Source: Paracoccaceae bacterium
Lineage (GTDB): Bacteria > Pseudomonadota > Alphaproteobacteria > Rhodobacterales > Rhodobacteraceae
Assembly: GCA_013003075.1 (NCBI GenBank)
Contig: JABDLJ010000023.1
Span: forward strand, 88,408 to 152,407
Direction of reading: 5' to 3'
Length of the DNA: 64,000 nt
Both the position numbers and the translations under genes were made by a program. Numbering within the stretch: position 1 is the first letter of the stretch; each line of letters opens with the position of its first letter. The notes under the pieces are model-generated. The model was given only the letters and a program-made list of their open reading frames with translations, was not told the origin of the DNA and searched no databases. Below, piece after piece: positions 24,426 to 33,527 of this stretch.

Positions 24426-25688
24426 TTAGTGGCCGTAGCCCTGGTTGTTTTCGATGTCACGGTCGATTTCATCGACCGCGGCATCCAGCGTATCGGCCGG
24501 ATCAGCGCCATTGGCGATGTCGGCCAGCGCTTTTTCGAACACCTTGGCCGCAACCACGTAGCCCGGCGTGACCGGACGCACCAGCGCCTGCTCCTTGGAG
24601 AGATCGAAGTACACTGCCAGCGGGCCGCCTTCGGCATAGCGCTCGGTCATCGCGGCGGCTTCCTTGGTCGAAGGAATAAGGCCAATACCATCCGAGAACT
24701 CGGCCAGGTACTTGTCCTGCAGCGCAAATTCGACGAAAGCTGCTGCGCCTTCGGGATGCGAGCAACTGCTGGAGACGCCAAACTGCCAGGAGGCCGCGCC
24801 GATGGTCGAGCCGTTGCCGAAGTCCGGCGCAGGCAGGAACACCACGTCATCGACACCTGCATCCAGCGTTGCCGCCGCAGCCCAGTTGCCGTTCCAGGCA
24901 AAGGCATATTTTCCGTTGATGAAGCCCGAATCCCGGTCGGCGGGGTCCTGGCTGGTACCCGGCGAATAGCCTTCCGTGAAGAGCGATTGCCACCACTCTG
25001 CAAACGCGATCCCGGCATCGCCGTTCAGCGTGCCTTCGGCGGACTTGTAGGTCGAGCGGTCGACGATATCGCCGCCGAAGGACTGCAGGAACGGCGAGAA
25101 GGCATAAGGATACCACTCGCCCGTCCACGCCATGCCGAGATCGAGTGCATAGTCGTATTTGCCAGAGGCCTTGGCAGCCCCGAGCGCGGCCATGAACTCT
25201 TCACCCGACCATGGGCTCGCCAGCGTCGGGGTGCGCAGGCCCAGCTCGTCCAGCGTCGACTGCCGTGCGTAAAGCGATACCGCCGCGTCCCACAGACCGA
25301 CCGAATAGACCTGCCCGTCCCACCGGCCAATCGTCGCATCCAGGTGCCCCGCAAGCGCATCCTCGCTGATCGGCAACGGCACCATGTATCCGGCCCATGC
25401 CCAGTTCGGCATTACTGGGCCATCGACATCAAGAATACACGGCAGGTTTCCGGCAAGCGCCGCAGCGACAACCGAATCGTTGTAGCTTTCCTGCGGAAAG
25501 CTTTCGACGGTCACCGACCAATCGGATTGCGCTGCATTGAAATCGTCGATGATGCCGTTGAGTATGCGGCTTTCGACCTCGTTACCGGCGCCATGATACC
25601 ACAAACCAAGCGTCGTCTGCGCAGAGGCCGCGCCAGCCAGCATGGTCGATGCGGCAAGCACGCCGAAGGTTGCTGTTTTGAGTTTCAC
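24426..25688 (-). CDS. Sugar ABC transporter extracellular substrate-binding protein
   Basis: A 420-residue family-1-type solute-binding protein. The signal peptide (VKLKTATFGVLAASTMLAG and AASA) is followed by a mature start QTTLGLWYHGAGNEVE. Family segments include FNAAQSDWSVTVESFPQESY and KYAFAWNGNWAAA. GTG at 25688 is preceded by GGGAGGAATTCAAC, and this start gives a proper signal peptide; the frame is open upstream but unrelated. The GTG overlaps the TGA of the truncated LacI gene (GTGA), so the binding-protein gene was once translated in the same transcript as its regulator. It is the first intact gene of the sugar operon. Confidence 0.92.
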   Translation of the reverse strand: MKLKTATFGVLAASTMLAGAASAQTTLGLWYHGAGNEVESRILNGIIDDFNAAQSDWSVTVESFPQESYNDSVVAAALAGNLPCILDVDGPVMPNWAWAGYMVPLPISEDALAGHLDATIGRWDGQVYSVGLWDAAVSLYARQSTLDELGLRTPTLASPWSGEEFMAALGAAKASGKYDYALDLGMAWTGEWYPYAFSPFLQSFGGDIVDRSTYKSAEGTLNGDAGIAFAEWWQSLFTEGYSPGTSQDPADRDSGFINGKYAFAWNGNWAAAATLDAGVDDVVFLPAPDFGNGSTIGAASWQFGVSSSCSHPEGAAAFVEFALQDKYLAEFSDGIGLIPSTKEAAAMTERYAEGGPLAVYFDLSKEQALVRPVTPGYVVAAKVFEKALADIANGADPADTLDAAVDEIDRDIENNQGYGH

Positions 25689-26300
25689 GTTGAATTCCTC
25701 CCTTGAGTGAATCGTTTGACAGAATTGAGAGCGGTCACAGAAGACCGCCACACCGCGTGGCCCGCGACCAAAGTCGGACCGCTTGACGCAGAGGCCTGGC
25801 CCCCGTTCATGTGCGGAAGTGTACACGCCGCCAGCCGTCCCATTTTGCGATAAGGCAATTTCACGGTCGTCAGCGGCGGAAAAAGTGATTCTTCAATCAG
25901 GCGGTGGTCTTCGAAGCCCGCAACCGGGATATCCTTGCGCACCCGCAGGCCGCGGCTTCTGAGAATGCCGTAGACCCGCGTCGCCATCTCGTTGTTGCCG
26001 CAGCAAATCACCGTTGGCGGATTCGGCAAGCGAAAAAGGCGCTCCGACGCCGCAATCAGCCGGGCGCTGGCACGCTCTTGCCCCAGGTCATGCGCCTGCA
26101 CAGTCAATTCGGGATCGATGCTCAGACCAGCTGCGTCCAACACGTCCTTGTAGCCGAGAGTTCGCAATTGCGGGGCCGGCATCCGGGAATCCAGCGTGAG
26201 CAACCCGATGCGGTCGTGACCACTTTCGATCAGCACCTCGACAAGGACGGCCTGACACGCTCGGTCATCCGGCAGGATGGTTCGTGCCCCGAGATCAGAA
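25685..26300 (-). pseudogene. LacI-family regulator, C-terminal half only
   Basis: This stretch encodes about 200 residues of the effector-binding half of a LacI/GalR regulator: LIESGHDRIGLLTLDSRMP, ICCGNNEMATRVYGILRSRG, and VAGFEDHRLIEESLFPPLTT near the end. The N-terminal helix-turn-helix and hinge, about the first 140-150 residues of a normal LacI protein, are absent. Upstream in the same strand the sequence turns into a DUF1330 remnant with the join near 26296-26303, so a deletion or recombination removed the DNA-binding half. It ends at the binding-protein start and was probably the local repressor of the sugar operon. It cannot act as a normal repressor now. Confidence 0.75.
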
Positions 26301-26560
26301 GCCCTTGTCGCGAACCGGCACGAGATCGGCGTAGGCGTCTGATGCAAAGAGCCCTTTGACCGCCGCGGCATTGTCAAAATCCAGGACGAGGACCATGCCA
26401 CTTGGCCGTCCGTTGGTCACCTCGCCAACCTGCTGCCGCTCACCAGTTCCCCGCCTGCACCCATGGGCAATGGCATCACGCCATTCAGATACTCCTGCAC
26501 CGACGACATCCCGTTCGGATTGGGTGTTGCCGCGACCACCAAGGTTGCGTCGTCAGCCAT
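26298..26560 (-). pseudogene. DUF1330-like gene remnant, frameshifted and cut off by the LacI fragment
   Basis: From ATG 26560 the minus strand reads MADDATLVVAATPNPNGMSS and continues for 47 codons to a TGA (26417-26419). The family-like sequence then resumes in another frame with MVLVLDFDNAAAVKGLFASD and ends at DLVPVRDKGF, where it meets the LacI fragment. The two parts together look like a small DUF1330-type protein with one frameshift at about 26410-26430 and a missing C-terminal end. It is divergent from the TetR pseudogene, a common arrangement for a TetR-controlled target. Family assignment is from memory of conserved patterns and is moderately secure. Confidence 0.55.
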
Positions 26561-26584
26561 TTCCATTTTCCATCTGGGATCTAT

Positions 26585-26600
26585 CAGAAAATACATTCTG
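26585..26600. promoter_or_regulatory. Palindrome between divergent DUF1330 and TetR remnants, possible TetR operator
   Basis: CAGAAAATACATTCTG has 5-base inverted arms (CAGAA and TTCTG) around a 6-base AT-rich centre. It lies in the 77-base divergent spacer between the two damaged genes, where a TetR operator is expected. This is inferred from position and symmetry only. Confidence 0.35.
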
Positions 26601-26637
26601 TTCTATGGAAGCAAAGCGATTATCAACTTAGGTTCCG

Positions 26638-27352
26638 ATGGGGCGAAGAAGGTCGCACAGCAAGGACGGGTTGCTGGCCAGAGCGATGGAGATCTTTCGT
26701 GAACATGGGTTTGCGGGAACCTCTGCCGATTATGCTCATCGATCAGATCGGCGTCAGCCGCTACAGGCTTTATTCGGAATTCGGGAACATGCGGGGGCTC
26801 TTCGAAGCAGCACTCGGACGCTACAACGATGAGATACTCGACCTCAGGTTCGGGCCGTTGGAGCACACTGAAACGGTTTTGAGCGAGGTACTTTCAGTTC
26901 TCGATTTCTACGGGCCCGCTGGAAATGGCCCCACCGCAGGACGCGGATGTCTGCTGTGCAATACGGCGGTGGAGTTTGGCCCCAACGATCCGGCAGGCTC
27001 TGGCGCGACCCAGCGGTACTTCGAGCGCCTCCCTCGCGCTTTTCGCAACGCGCTGGGCAACGCCCAGAAAACGGGACAATTGGCGGGTGTCGTCGATACG
27101 GTCAGGGAGGCAGACCTTCTGACCTCGGTGGTCCTTGGGGTCTTCGTAATAATCAGGGCCAAGGCCCCATCGGGCATTATCGAACATGCAGCGACGTCAG
27201 CGAAAGAGCACATAGAGACACTTGCGACCTGGCCCAAACCGCCGGAGACGAAAGAGAAGTCCGCACACTCTGGGCACCTTCTCTTGAACACGAAGGCCGA
27301 GTCGTATTGTTGCAGCGAGGCACAGCTCGGAATCCCTTTCCCGAAGCGCTAG
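26638..27352 (+). pseudogene. TetR-family regulator with a one-base frameshift in the HTH region
   Basis: From ATG 26638 the frame encodes MGRRRSHSKDGLLARAMEIF and continues REHGFAGTSAD, a normal TetR N-terminus, then goes off into unrelated sequence. In a different frame the HTH continues at once as MLIDQIGVSRYRLYSEFGNM, followed by the ligand domain to beyond residue 180. A single extra T in GATTATG at 26730-26731 accounts for it. The long C-terminal end past ETLATWPKP may also be out of family. A real frameshift or a sequencing error are both possible; it lies beside two other damaged genes. If it is read correctly, no functional TetR is made. Confidence 0.75.
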
Positions 27353-27397
27353 ATGCAGCAACCTACCCGAGTTAACATATTGAGATTTATTAGTTGC

Positions 27398-27474
27398 TGG
27401 TCGGAGTGAGAGGATTCGAACCTCCGACCCCTGCCTCCCGAAGGCAGTGCTCTACCAGGCTGAGCTACACTCCG
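27398..27474 (-). tRNA. tRNA-Pro (anticodon CGG)
   Basis: On the minus strand the sequence folds as a complete cloverleaf. The acceptor stem is CGGAGTG paired with CACTCCG, the D-arm is GCTCAGCCTGGTAGAGC, the anticodon stem CTGCC/GGCAG encloses the loop TTCGGGA with anticodon CGG, and the T-arm is GGAGGTTCGAATCCTCT. Discriminator A and an encoded CCA follow. It reads the proline codon CCG, common in high-GC genomes. The gene is downstream of and on the same strand as the DMT transporter gene but probably has its own promoter. Confidence 0.97.
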
Positions 27475-27506
27475 ACCGTGGCACGCGGCCTAGCGCTATC
27501 TTTGAA

Positions 27507-28475
27507 TTATTGCAAGTCCCCAGATCGTGGCCGGACTTTCAGTGGCTGCCGTGGCGAGGCGCCAGTCTCGGGTCTTGGGCGGCTGCTGAGTACCGGCATA
27601 TTGATGGACTTGCCCGAAAGGGTTTCCCGCAGCACCACCACAAGCCCGCTGAGAATGATGATCCCCGCGCCGGCGAATGTGTAGGTGTCGGGGTACTCAC
27701 CGAAAATCAGCGCGCCGTAGGCCGCCGCCCAGATGATCTGCGAGTACTGCATCGGCGCCACGATGGCCGCGTCGCCGGCCTTGTAGGCCGCGATCACGAC
27801 GAGGCCCGCAATGAACGCAAGAACCGCGACAATCGCCACCATCCCGAAATGCGCGAAAGGCATCGGCACATAGACGAAGGGCAGGATGCAGGCCATCACG
27901 ACGAAGTTCGCCATCAAGGGGTAGAGCAGCAGGACGGCGCTGCGCTCTTCGCGGCCGATCTTGCGCACGACGATCGAGGCAAGGGCTCCGAAAAAAGCAG
28001 CGGCCATCGCGGCGAAATGTCCAAGTTCAAGCGGCACCGCGCCGGGCCGGATCACGACAATGACGCCCACTAGCCCGATCAGGACGGCCGCCCAACGAAA
28101 CAGGCCCACACGTTCGCCGAGGATCGGAATGGACAGGACCGTGATTACCAGCGGCGCGGCAAAAAGGATGGCGTAGGTCTGGGCAAGCGGCAACGTAGAG
28201 AAGGCATAGAAAGCCGAGCTGCCGGTGATCAGAACAGAGCCTGTTCGCAAGGCGCTCCACCAGGGATGCACCGGGATCAGGTTGGCCTTGGTCTCGTCCC
28301 GCATCAGCATGAACATCAGCAGCGGCAGGGACAGAAGTACGCTGAAGAAGATGATCTGGAACGGCGCGTAATATGCGCCGAGCGTCTTGATGAAGACATC
28401 GTGCGTCGAAAAAATTCCGTACGCCAAAAGCGACAGCAACGCGCCCTTGAGGTTCGATTTTGCCGTCTCTGTCAT
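27507..28475 (-). CDS. DMT-superfamily (EamA) transporter
   Basis: A 322-residue inner-membrane protein with about ten hydrophobic helices in two repeated EamA halves (first half around SLLAYGIFSTHDVFIKTLG, second around GHFAAMAAAFFGALASIVVR). Typical motifs such as LPLAQTYAILFAAPL and ILGERVGLFRWAAVLIGLVG are present. Members export amino acids or other metabolites; the substrate here is unknown. The start at 28475 (MTETAKSN) gives the usual short N-terminus; an upstream start at 28535 would add 20 residues without similarity. The C-terminal 35 residues are hydrophilic. The gene lies alone between leuB and the tRNA. Confidence 0.88.
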   Translation of the reverse strand: MTETAKSNLKGALLSLLAYGIFSTHDVFIKTLGAYYAPFQIIFFSVLLSLPLLMFMLMRDETKANLIPVHPWWSALRTGSVLITGSSAFYAFSTLPLAQTYAILFAAPLVITVLSIPILGERVGLFRWAAVLIGLVGVIVVIRPGAVPLELGHFAAMAAAFFGALASIVVRKIGREERSAVLLLYPLMANFVVMACILPFVYVPMPFAHFGMVAIVAVLAFIAGLVVIAAYKAGDAAIVAPMQYSQIIWAAAYGALIFGEYPDTYTFAGAGIIILSGLVVVLRETLSGKSINMPVLSSRPRPETGASPRQPLKVRPRSGDLQ

Positions 28476-28591
28476 CGCAGCGCCAAAAAACTTCGTCCCG
28501 TCGTCACTTAGCCCATCGGCCGTTGCGCTGGGCACCCCCTAACTGTGCAAAGCCGCCATCGCTGCGGCGCATATGTGACAGGCCGGACCGA

Positions 28592-29704
28592 TCAGCGAAT
28601 GCTGGCATCCAGCGCCGAGACGATCGCATCACCCATCTGCGATGTGTTGATCGGCGCGCCACCTTCAGGGCCCAGAAGATCGGCGGTGCGGGCACCGCTG
28701 GCCAGCACGGCCTCGACGGCGTTTTCCAGCCTGGCGGCCTCATCGCCCTGATCGAAGGAATACCGCAGCGCCATCGCAAAGGACAGGATGCAGGCGATCG
28801 GGTTGGCCTTGCCCAGGCCGGTGATGTCGGGCGCCGAGCCGTGGACCGGCTCGTACAGTGCCTTGGGACGGCCATTGGCCATCGGCGCGCCAAGCGAGGC
28901 CGAGGGCAGCATTCCCAGAGACCCGGTCAGCATCGCGGCGGCATCGGACAGGATATCGCCGAAAAGGTTGTCGGTGACGATCACGTCAAACTGCTTGGGC
29001 CAGCGGCAAAGCTGCATGGCGCCAGCGTCGGCGTACATATGGCTGAGCTCGACATCGGGATATTCATTGTCGTGGACCCAGGTCACTTCCTCGCGCCAGA
29101 GAATACCCGATTCCATCACGTTTGCCTTTTCCATCGAGCAGACCTTGTTCGAGCGGCGCCGCGCCAGCTCGAACGCCGAACGGGCGACGCGGCGGATCTC
29201 GTTGGTGGTGTAGCGCTGGGTGTTGATGCCGACCCGGCCGCCCTCGTTGTCGTCCTGGATACCGCGCGGCTCGCCGAAATAGATGCCCGATGTCAACTCG
29301 CGCACGATCATGATGTCGAGGCCGGCGACGACCTCGCGCTTCAGCGACGAAAAATCGGCCAGCGCGTCAAAGCACTGCGCCGGTCGCAGATTGGCAAACA
29401 GGTCCATCTCTTTGCGCAGGCGCAAAAGCCCGCGCTCTGGCTTGACCGAGAAGTCCAGATCGTCATAGGCGGGGCCGCCCACCGCGCCCAGAAGGACCGC
29501 ATCCACGTCTTGCGCCCGCGCCATGGTCTCGTCGGTCAAAGGCGTGCCGTGCGCGTCATAAGAGGCACCTCCGACCAGCCCTTCGGAGACGTTGAACGAC
29601 AAACCGCGATTGGCGCCGTACCAATCGATCACCTTGCGCACTTCGCCCATCACTTCGGGGCCAATTCCGTCACCGGCGAGGATCAAAAGGGAAGGGGTCG
29701 ACAT
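28592..29704 (-). CDS. leuB: 3-isopropylmalate dehydrogenase
   Basis: A 370-residue NAD-dependent decarboxylating dehydrogenase of leucine biosynthesis, converting 3-isopropylmalate to 2-oxoisocaproate. It opens [20 protein letters not shown], and has [33 protein letters not shown] and the catalytic/metal region with [13 protein letters not shown] and [20 protein letters not shown]. All are classic LeuB blocks. ATG at 29704 was chosen because it gives the standard N-terminus; the open frame upstream is spurious. It lies apart from leuD and leuC, which are about 4 kb away on the same strand. Confidence 0.97.
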   Translation of the reverse strand: MSTPSLLILAGDGIGPEVMGEVRKVIDWYGANRGLSFNVSEGLVGGASYDAHGTPLTDETMARAQDVDAVLLGAVGGPAYDDLDFSVKPERGLLRLRKEMDLFANLRPAQCFDALADFSSLKREVVAGLDIMIVRELTSGIYFGEPRGIQDDNEGGRVGINTQRYTTNEIRRVARSAFELARRRSNKVCSMEKANVMESGILWREEVTWVHDNEYPDVELSHMYADAGAMQLCRWPKQFDVIVTDNLFGDILSDAAAMLTGSLGMLPSASLGAPMANGRPKALYEPVHGSAPDITGLGKANPIACILSFAMALRYSFDQGDEAARLENAVEAVLASGARTADLLGPEGGAPINTSQMGDAIVSALDASIR

Positions 29705-29763
29705 GGCACTGCTATCCTTTGCGAATTGAGATCGCATCCCGGTATCGCCTTGGCCCGGCAGGG

Positions 29764-30660
29764 TCAAGAAACCAAGCGCGACAGCCCCGCTTCCAGCAAC
29801 TGCCAGACCCGGCGCACGCGGGGGGTCCGGCGGATCGCTTCGTGCGCGGTCAGCCAGACCGGAAGCCCCGGGATCGGAATGCCAAGCTCGACCTGCTCGA
29901 CCGACGGATCGGGATCCGCAAATAGCGCCTGGCTGAAACCCAGACCGCAACCGGCGCGCACCAGTTCCCAGTAGACCGTGTGATGGTCGCAGCGGACCTT
30001 GAAGAAGTCGCGGCCAACGTCCCAGCCGCCCTCTCGGAAGCCGCGGATGATCTCTTCGTTCCGGTCGTAGCCGACAAAATCGAGCGCCAGCAGGTCTTCG
30101 GGCGAATTGGGGCGGCCGCGCCGGTCAAGGTAGGATTTCGCCGCAAAAAGCCCGAGTTGCACATCACCGAGATGCTTTGTGACAAGATCAAGCTGGGTCG
30201 GGCGATACATACGAATGGCGATATCTGCTTCGCGGTACAGCAGGTTTTCTGTCTCGTCGGAGGCCACCAGGTCCAGCGTGATCTCGGGCTCGGCCTGCCG
30301 GATCTGGGCAAAGATCGGCGGCAGCACGTGGTGCGCAACGTAGACGCTCGCGGTGACCCGAACCGAGCCGGCGATCGATTGCGCCTCGCCTGCAGCGATC
30401 AAGTCGATCTGCCGAGCGCCCTCTTGCATCGCCTGCGCCGGGGCATACAGCGCGGCACCGGTCGCTGTCAGGGACATCCCCCGGGAGCGGCGCTGAAAAA
30501 GCGATGCGCCCAGCGCCGCCTCAAGCGCGTGGATCTGCCGGCCGATCGTGGGCTGGCTGACCTTCAGCTGGCGCGCAGCCCCCGACAGGGATCCGGTTTC
30601 GGCAACGGCTAGAAAGGCCTGCACAAGCGACCAGTCGAATGCCTCAAGAGATTTTTCCAT
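29764..30660 (-). CDS. LysR-family transcriptional regulator
   Basis: A 298-residue LysR-type regulator. Residues about 8-67 form the winged helix-turn-helix ([20 protein letters not shown]), and the remainder is a periplasmic-binding-protein-like effector domain. It is divergent from the epimerase-like gene at 30757, which is the usual layout for a LysR protein and its target. A palindrome ATTCAAATATGAAT lies at 30659-30672, overlapping this gene's start, as autoregulated LysR operators often do. Effector is unknown. Confidence 0.92.
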   Translation of the reverse strand: MEKSLEAFDWSLVQAFLAVAETGSLSGAARQLKVSQPTIGRQIHALEAALGASLFQRRSRGMSLTATGAALYAPAQAMQEGARQIDLIAAGEAQSIAGSVRVTASVYVAHHVLPPIFAQIRQAEPEITLDLVASDETENLLYREADIAIRMYRPTQLDLVTKHLGDVQLGLFAAKSYLDRRGRPNSPEDLLALDFVGYDRNEEIIRGFREGGWDVGRDFFKVRCDHHTVYWELVRAGCGLGFSQALFADPDPSVEQVELGIPIPGLPVWLTAHEAIRRTPRVRRVWQLLEAGLSRLVS

Positions 30661-30672
30661 TCAAATATGAAT
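30659..30672. promoter_or_regulatory. Palindrome in the LysR/epimerase divergent spacer, possible LysR operator
   Basis: ATTCAAATATGAAT has arms ATTCA and TGAAT around a 4-base centre and overlaps the LysR start codon. The AT-rich 96-base spacer continues with ATCATATCTGCATAAT. It is a candidate operator from symmetry and position only. Confidence 0.4.
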
Positions 30673-30756
30673 ATCATATCTGCATAATTCGGCAATTCCT
30701 GAATGTAAGCGAATAGTGCATATCTGTTTTCAGGTTTTACATCAAAGGAGGTTCAC

Positions 30757-31662
30757 GTGACAAAATCCGTCCTCATCCTCGGCGCGAATGGCCGTTTCGG
30801 CAGCCACGCGGCCGAGGCCTTCTGGATTTCCGGCTGGCAGGTCACCGCGTTCGACCGAAGCACTGACGATCTTCTGTCCGCCGCACAAGGCAAGGATGTC
30901 ATCGTGAACGGCTGGAACCCGCCCTATACCGAGTGGGCGCAAGATTTGCCGGACATCACCCAGCGCGTGATTGAAGCGGCCAGATCCTCGGGCACGACCG
31001 TCATCGTGCCGGGAAATGTCTATGTATTCGGGAAAGACGCAGCCGCCTCCTTTGGGCCGGACACGCCGCATGGCGCAACCAATCCGCTGGGCCGACTGCG
31101 CATCCAGATGGAGGCGGCCTACCGGCGCGCCGGGGTCCGCACGATCATCCTGCGCTGCGGCGATTTCATCGACACACACCCGTCAGGCAATTGGTTCGAC
31201 CTGGTCATGACCAAATCCCTGCAGAACGGTGTCTTCACCTATCCCGGGCGCAGCGACATCCCGCACGCGTGGGCCTTCCTTCCCGATGCCGCGCGAGCTG
31301 CGGTGGCGTTGGCCGAAATTCGGCACCGTCTGCCGGTGTTCGCCGATATTCCCTACGCCGGCTATACGCTAAGCGGTGACGAAATCTGCGCCGAACTTGC
31401 GCGCATCACCCGCGCGCCAGTGAAGCTGAAGCGGATGAGATGGCTGCCGATCTCTCTGGCGCGGCCGCTGTGGAAGATGGCGCGGCACCTGATGGAGATG
31501 CGCTATCTCTGGAACAAACCGCATGCGCTGGACCCAAGTGTCCTGGGCGCGCTGGTGCCCGAATTCGCGGAGACATCTTATCAGGAAGCTCTGGCGCTAG
31601 CGGTCCAGGACCAAGTCCACCCAGACAAGCCCGTGATGCGGCCCCAGACGCTCGCTGCCTGA
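30757..31662 (+). CDS. NAD-dependent epimerase/dehydratase-family protein
   Basis: A 301-residue extended-SDR-like protein. It has the dinucleotide motif GANGRFG (residues 9-15) after a short basic strand, and a Rossmann-type layout with YVFGKDAAASFGPDTPHGAT, which resembles sugar-nucleotide or NAD-dependent reductase proteins. The usual Tyr-x3-Lys catalytic pair is not obvious, so enzymatic activity is uncertain. GTG at 30757 follows AAAGGAGGTTCAC. It is divergent from the LysR gene and probably controlled by it. Its last 66 bases overlap the 3' end of the EEP-family gene on the opposite strand. Confidence 0.78.
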   Translation: MTKSVLILGANGRFGSHAAEAFWISGWQVTAFDRSTDDLLSAAQGKDVIVNGWNPPYTEWAQDLPDITQRVIEAARSSGTTVIVPGNVYVFGKDAAASFGPDTPHGATNPLGRLRIQMEAAYRRAGVRTIILRCGDFIDTHPSGNWFDLVMTKSLQNGVFTYPGRSDIPHAWAFLPDAARAAVALAEIRHRLPVFADIPYAGYTLSGDEICAELARITRAPVKLKRMRWLPISLARPLWKMARHLMEMRYLWNKPHALDPSVLGALVPEFAETSYQEALALAVQDQVHPDKPVMRPQTLAA

Positions 31663-32799
31663 GGCAGCTGCGTCCAGGTCGCTGGCCCACAGGATGCCCG
31701 CATCCGCCACGACCCAGTCCCGCGACGGCAGCACATAGTCCACCCGCAGATTGCCCGGGCGGTTGGGCCGATCTTCCCAGTTTGCGGTGTCGAGCGACGG
31801 ATCGCCGCGGTGCGCGGTATTGGCGCCGCCTTCCGCAAGGGCGGCGTTTGCACCTGTGTTTGAGCGGGGCCGCGGATCGGCCAAATGGCGCCCGTCCAGA
31901 AGCGCTGCCATCGCGGCGCTTCTGCCATCACTGTCGGCAATGTCCATGTTGCTGTCACCCAGCAAAACTCGGGGACCACCGCGCGGCACCTGCGACAGAC
32001 GCCCGTCCAGGTAGGCCAGCCAGAAGGCCGCCTCGTCGTGGTTGCGCCGCCCGTTGCGATCTTCGGGGCCATCGAACACAGGTGGCGTGGCGTGAAACGC
32101 CAGGACCGAGACCTGACCGCCATTTGGCAGTTTCAGCGCTACATCCCAATGGCCGACCGAGGATAGCCGCTGCCCGCCGGCCCCCGGTGCGCGCGCGTCG
32201 CTCAGTGCGCCGGGAAGCTCGCGCCAGAGAAAGCCGGTAAAGTCGCGAGTGGCCCCGGTATCGATCGGCAGGCGAGACAGCAGCGCCATACCGCCCTGCC
32301 CTGCATAGCTGCCGAAACCCTGCGCATCGCCGGGCCCGCGTGTGCGGCCATCGCCATCGAGATCGAAAGCGATCTGCAGGCCCGCGTTGGGCATCGCCGA
32401 AAAGTGATACGGCAGATCGAAGCCACGCTGGGATAGCTGCTGCAAGAGCGCGCCCAGGGTCGCGCCACTGGCATCGAAATCGACATCCAGTAACAGAATA
32501 ACATCCGGCCGCACGGCCACGATCATGTCGGCCACGACGCCAACGTCATCGGCGCCGCCTTCAAGGATATCGCGCAGCAGCAGGCCGGGGCCGTCGCGTG
32601 ACAGGCCGGTATTCAGGGTCGCAAATCTGAGGGTGTCGGCAGAGGCGCAGGTTGCTGCAAGAAACGCCGTCAGGCAGGCAGCATGTCGCCATTGGCGTCG
32701 GCCACGACCATGGCCGCACGGCGCTTGTCCTCGATCATCGTCGCGATCCGCTGCATGGCGATACCGCGCAAAAAGAGCGATGCGGGAAGAAAGGCCCAT
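31597..32799 (-). CDS. Endonuclease/exonuclease/phosphatase-family protein, exported
   Basis: This frame encodes an EEP-fold hydrolase. The recognisable part starts LRFATLNTGLS and includes DVILLLDVDFD, QVSVLAFHATPP, RVLLGDSNMD, and the terminal LRVDYVLPSRDW and PHHGLVWVDL, with the metal and catalytic residues in place of the DNase I-like fold. A Leu/Ala-rich stretch LTAFLAATCASA just before it looks like a signal peptide. The correct start is uncertain: the only ATG/GTG/TTG-type codon in frame lies at 32799, well inside the neighbouring gene, while the signal peptide begins at a CTG near 32673 that overlaps the upstream stop (CTGA). Substrate is unknown. Confidence 0.72.
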   Translation of the reverse strand: MGLSSRIALFARYRHAADRDDDRGQAPCGHGRGRRQWRHAACLTAFLAATCASADTLRFATLNTGLSRDGPGLLLRDILEGGADDVGVVADMIVAVRPDVILLLDVDFDASGATLGALLQQLSQRGFDLPYHFSAMPNAGLQIAFDLDGDGRTRGPGDAQGFGSYAGQGGMALLSRLPIDTGATRDFTGFLWRELPGALSDARAPGAGGQRLSSVGHWDVALKLPNGGQVSVLAFHATPPVFDGPEDRNGRRNHDEAAFWLAYLDGRLSQVPRGGPRVLLGDSNMDIADSDGRSAAMAALLDGRHLADPRPRSNTGANAALAEGGANTAHRGDPSLDTANWEDRPNRPGNLRVDYVLPSRDWVVADAGILWASDLDAAASGSERLGPHHGLVWVDLVLDR

Positions 32800-33527
32800 G
32801 CCGAAACAGTCCAGATCAGGGTTTGCGGGTTCTCCAGCGAAACCGCGCCAAAGAGCGAGGATGCCGCCTTGAGAACGGCCGGAACCAAGAATGGCAGCAA
32901 AAAGCCTAACGCAATGTTAAAGCGGGCATCGCGTTCGAGTCGTTCGACCACATCTCCGCCGGCGGTGGGATCGAACGTCGGCAGGTTGATCCAGACGTTG
33001 AAGCGGGCCGACCGCTGCGGCCAGCCCTTCAGGCGCAGGATGATCAGGAAGATGCCCAGCGTCAGCAGCGAAACGAGGTAGCTGAGACCGGCGGCCGAGC
33101 GCACCAGCGTGATATGCTCGACGCTGATATCTTCGGGCAGCATCAGAACCACCAGGCGCACCGGCGAATAGGGGAAGTCGATGACGTGGCCAATCAGGGC
33201 CCCGACCGATTCCACGAGGTAAGTCAGCGTATTGGGCGCATAGACCCCGCGGCAGATGATCGACAGCAAGAGCACCGTCACAAAGAGCGAGGCAAAGCGG
33301 ATGCGATTGAATGGCGGCGCATCGCGGAACTCCACGAGGCCGGGATAGGTCGAGGAGTACTCGACCACGGTCAGGCAGGCTCCGAAGAGCGCCACGAGCG
33401 AAATGATCTGGGCGGTGTCGGATGTTGTATTCGGCAGCAGCAATGACGGCGTTGCAACCAGCAAAACCACCAGAATTGCGCGCAAAACCGCACCTGCCAG
33501 CCGCGAAAACACTACACTCTGCCCCAT
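32670..33527 (-). CDS. Integral membrane protein of unknown function
   Basis: A 285-residue protein with about six hydrophobic helices: residues about 14-32, 38-56, 80-95, 140-165, 210-230 and 240-260. It has no catalytic motif that I recognise; a conserved-looking hydrophilic stretch is FPYSPVRLVVLMLPEDISVE. It is on the same strand as, and directly upstream of, the EEP-family gene, whose true start lies close to its stop. The two are therefore probably co-transcribed. No function is proposed. Confidence 0.7.
   Translation of the reverse strand: MGQSVVFSRLAGAVLRAILVVLLVATPSLLLPNTTSDTAQIISLVALFGACLTVVEYSSTYPGLVEFRDAPPFNRIRFASLFVTVLLLSIICRGVYAPNTLTYLVESVGALIGHVIDFPYSPVRLVVLMLPEDISVEHITLVRSAAGLSYLVSLLTLGIFLIILRLKGWPQRSARFNVWINLPTFDPTAGGDVVERLERDARFNIALGFLLPFLVPAVLKAASSLFGAVSLENPQTLIWTVSAWAFLPASLFLRGIAMQRIATMIEDKRRAAMVVADANGDMLPA

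Noticed and set aside
28460..29974. Long plus-strand open frame opposite leuB
   Set aside because: It is the antisense shadow of leuB, whose motifs and length are unmistakable.
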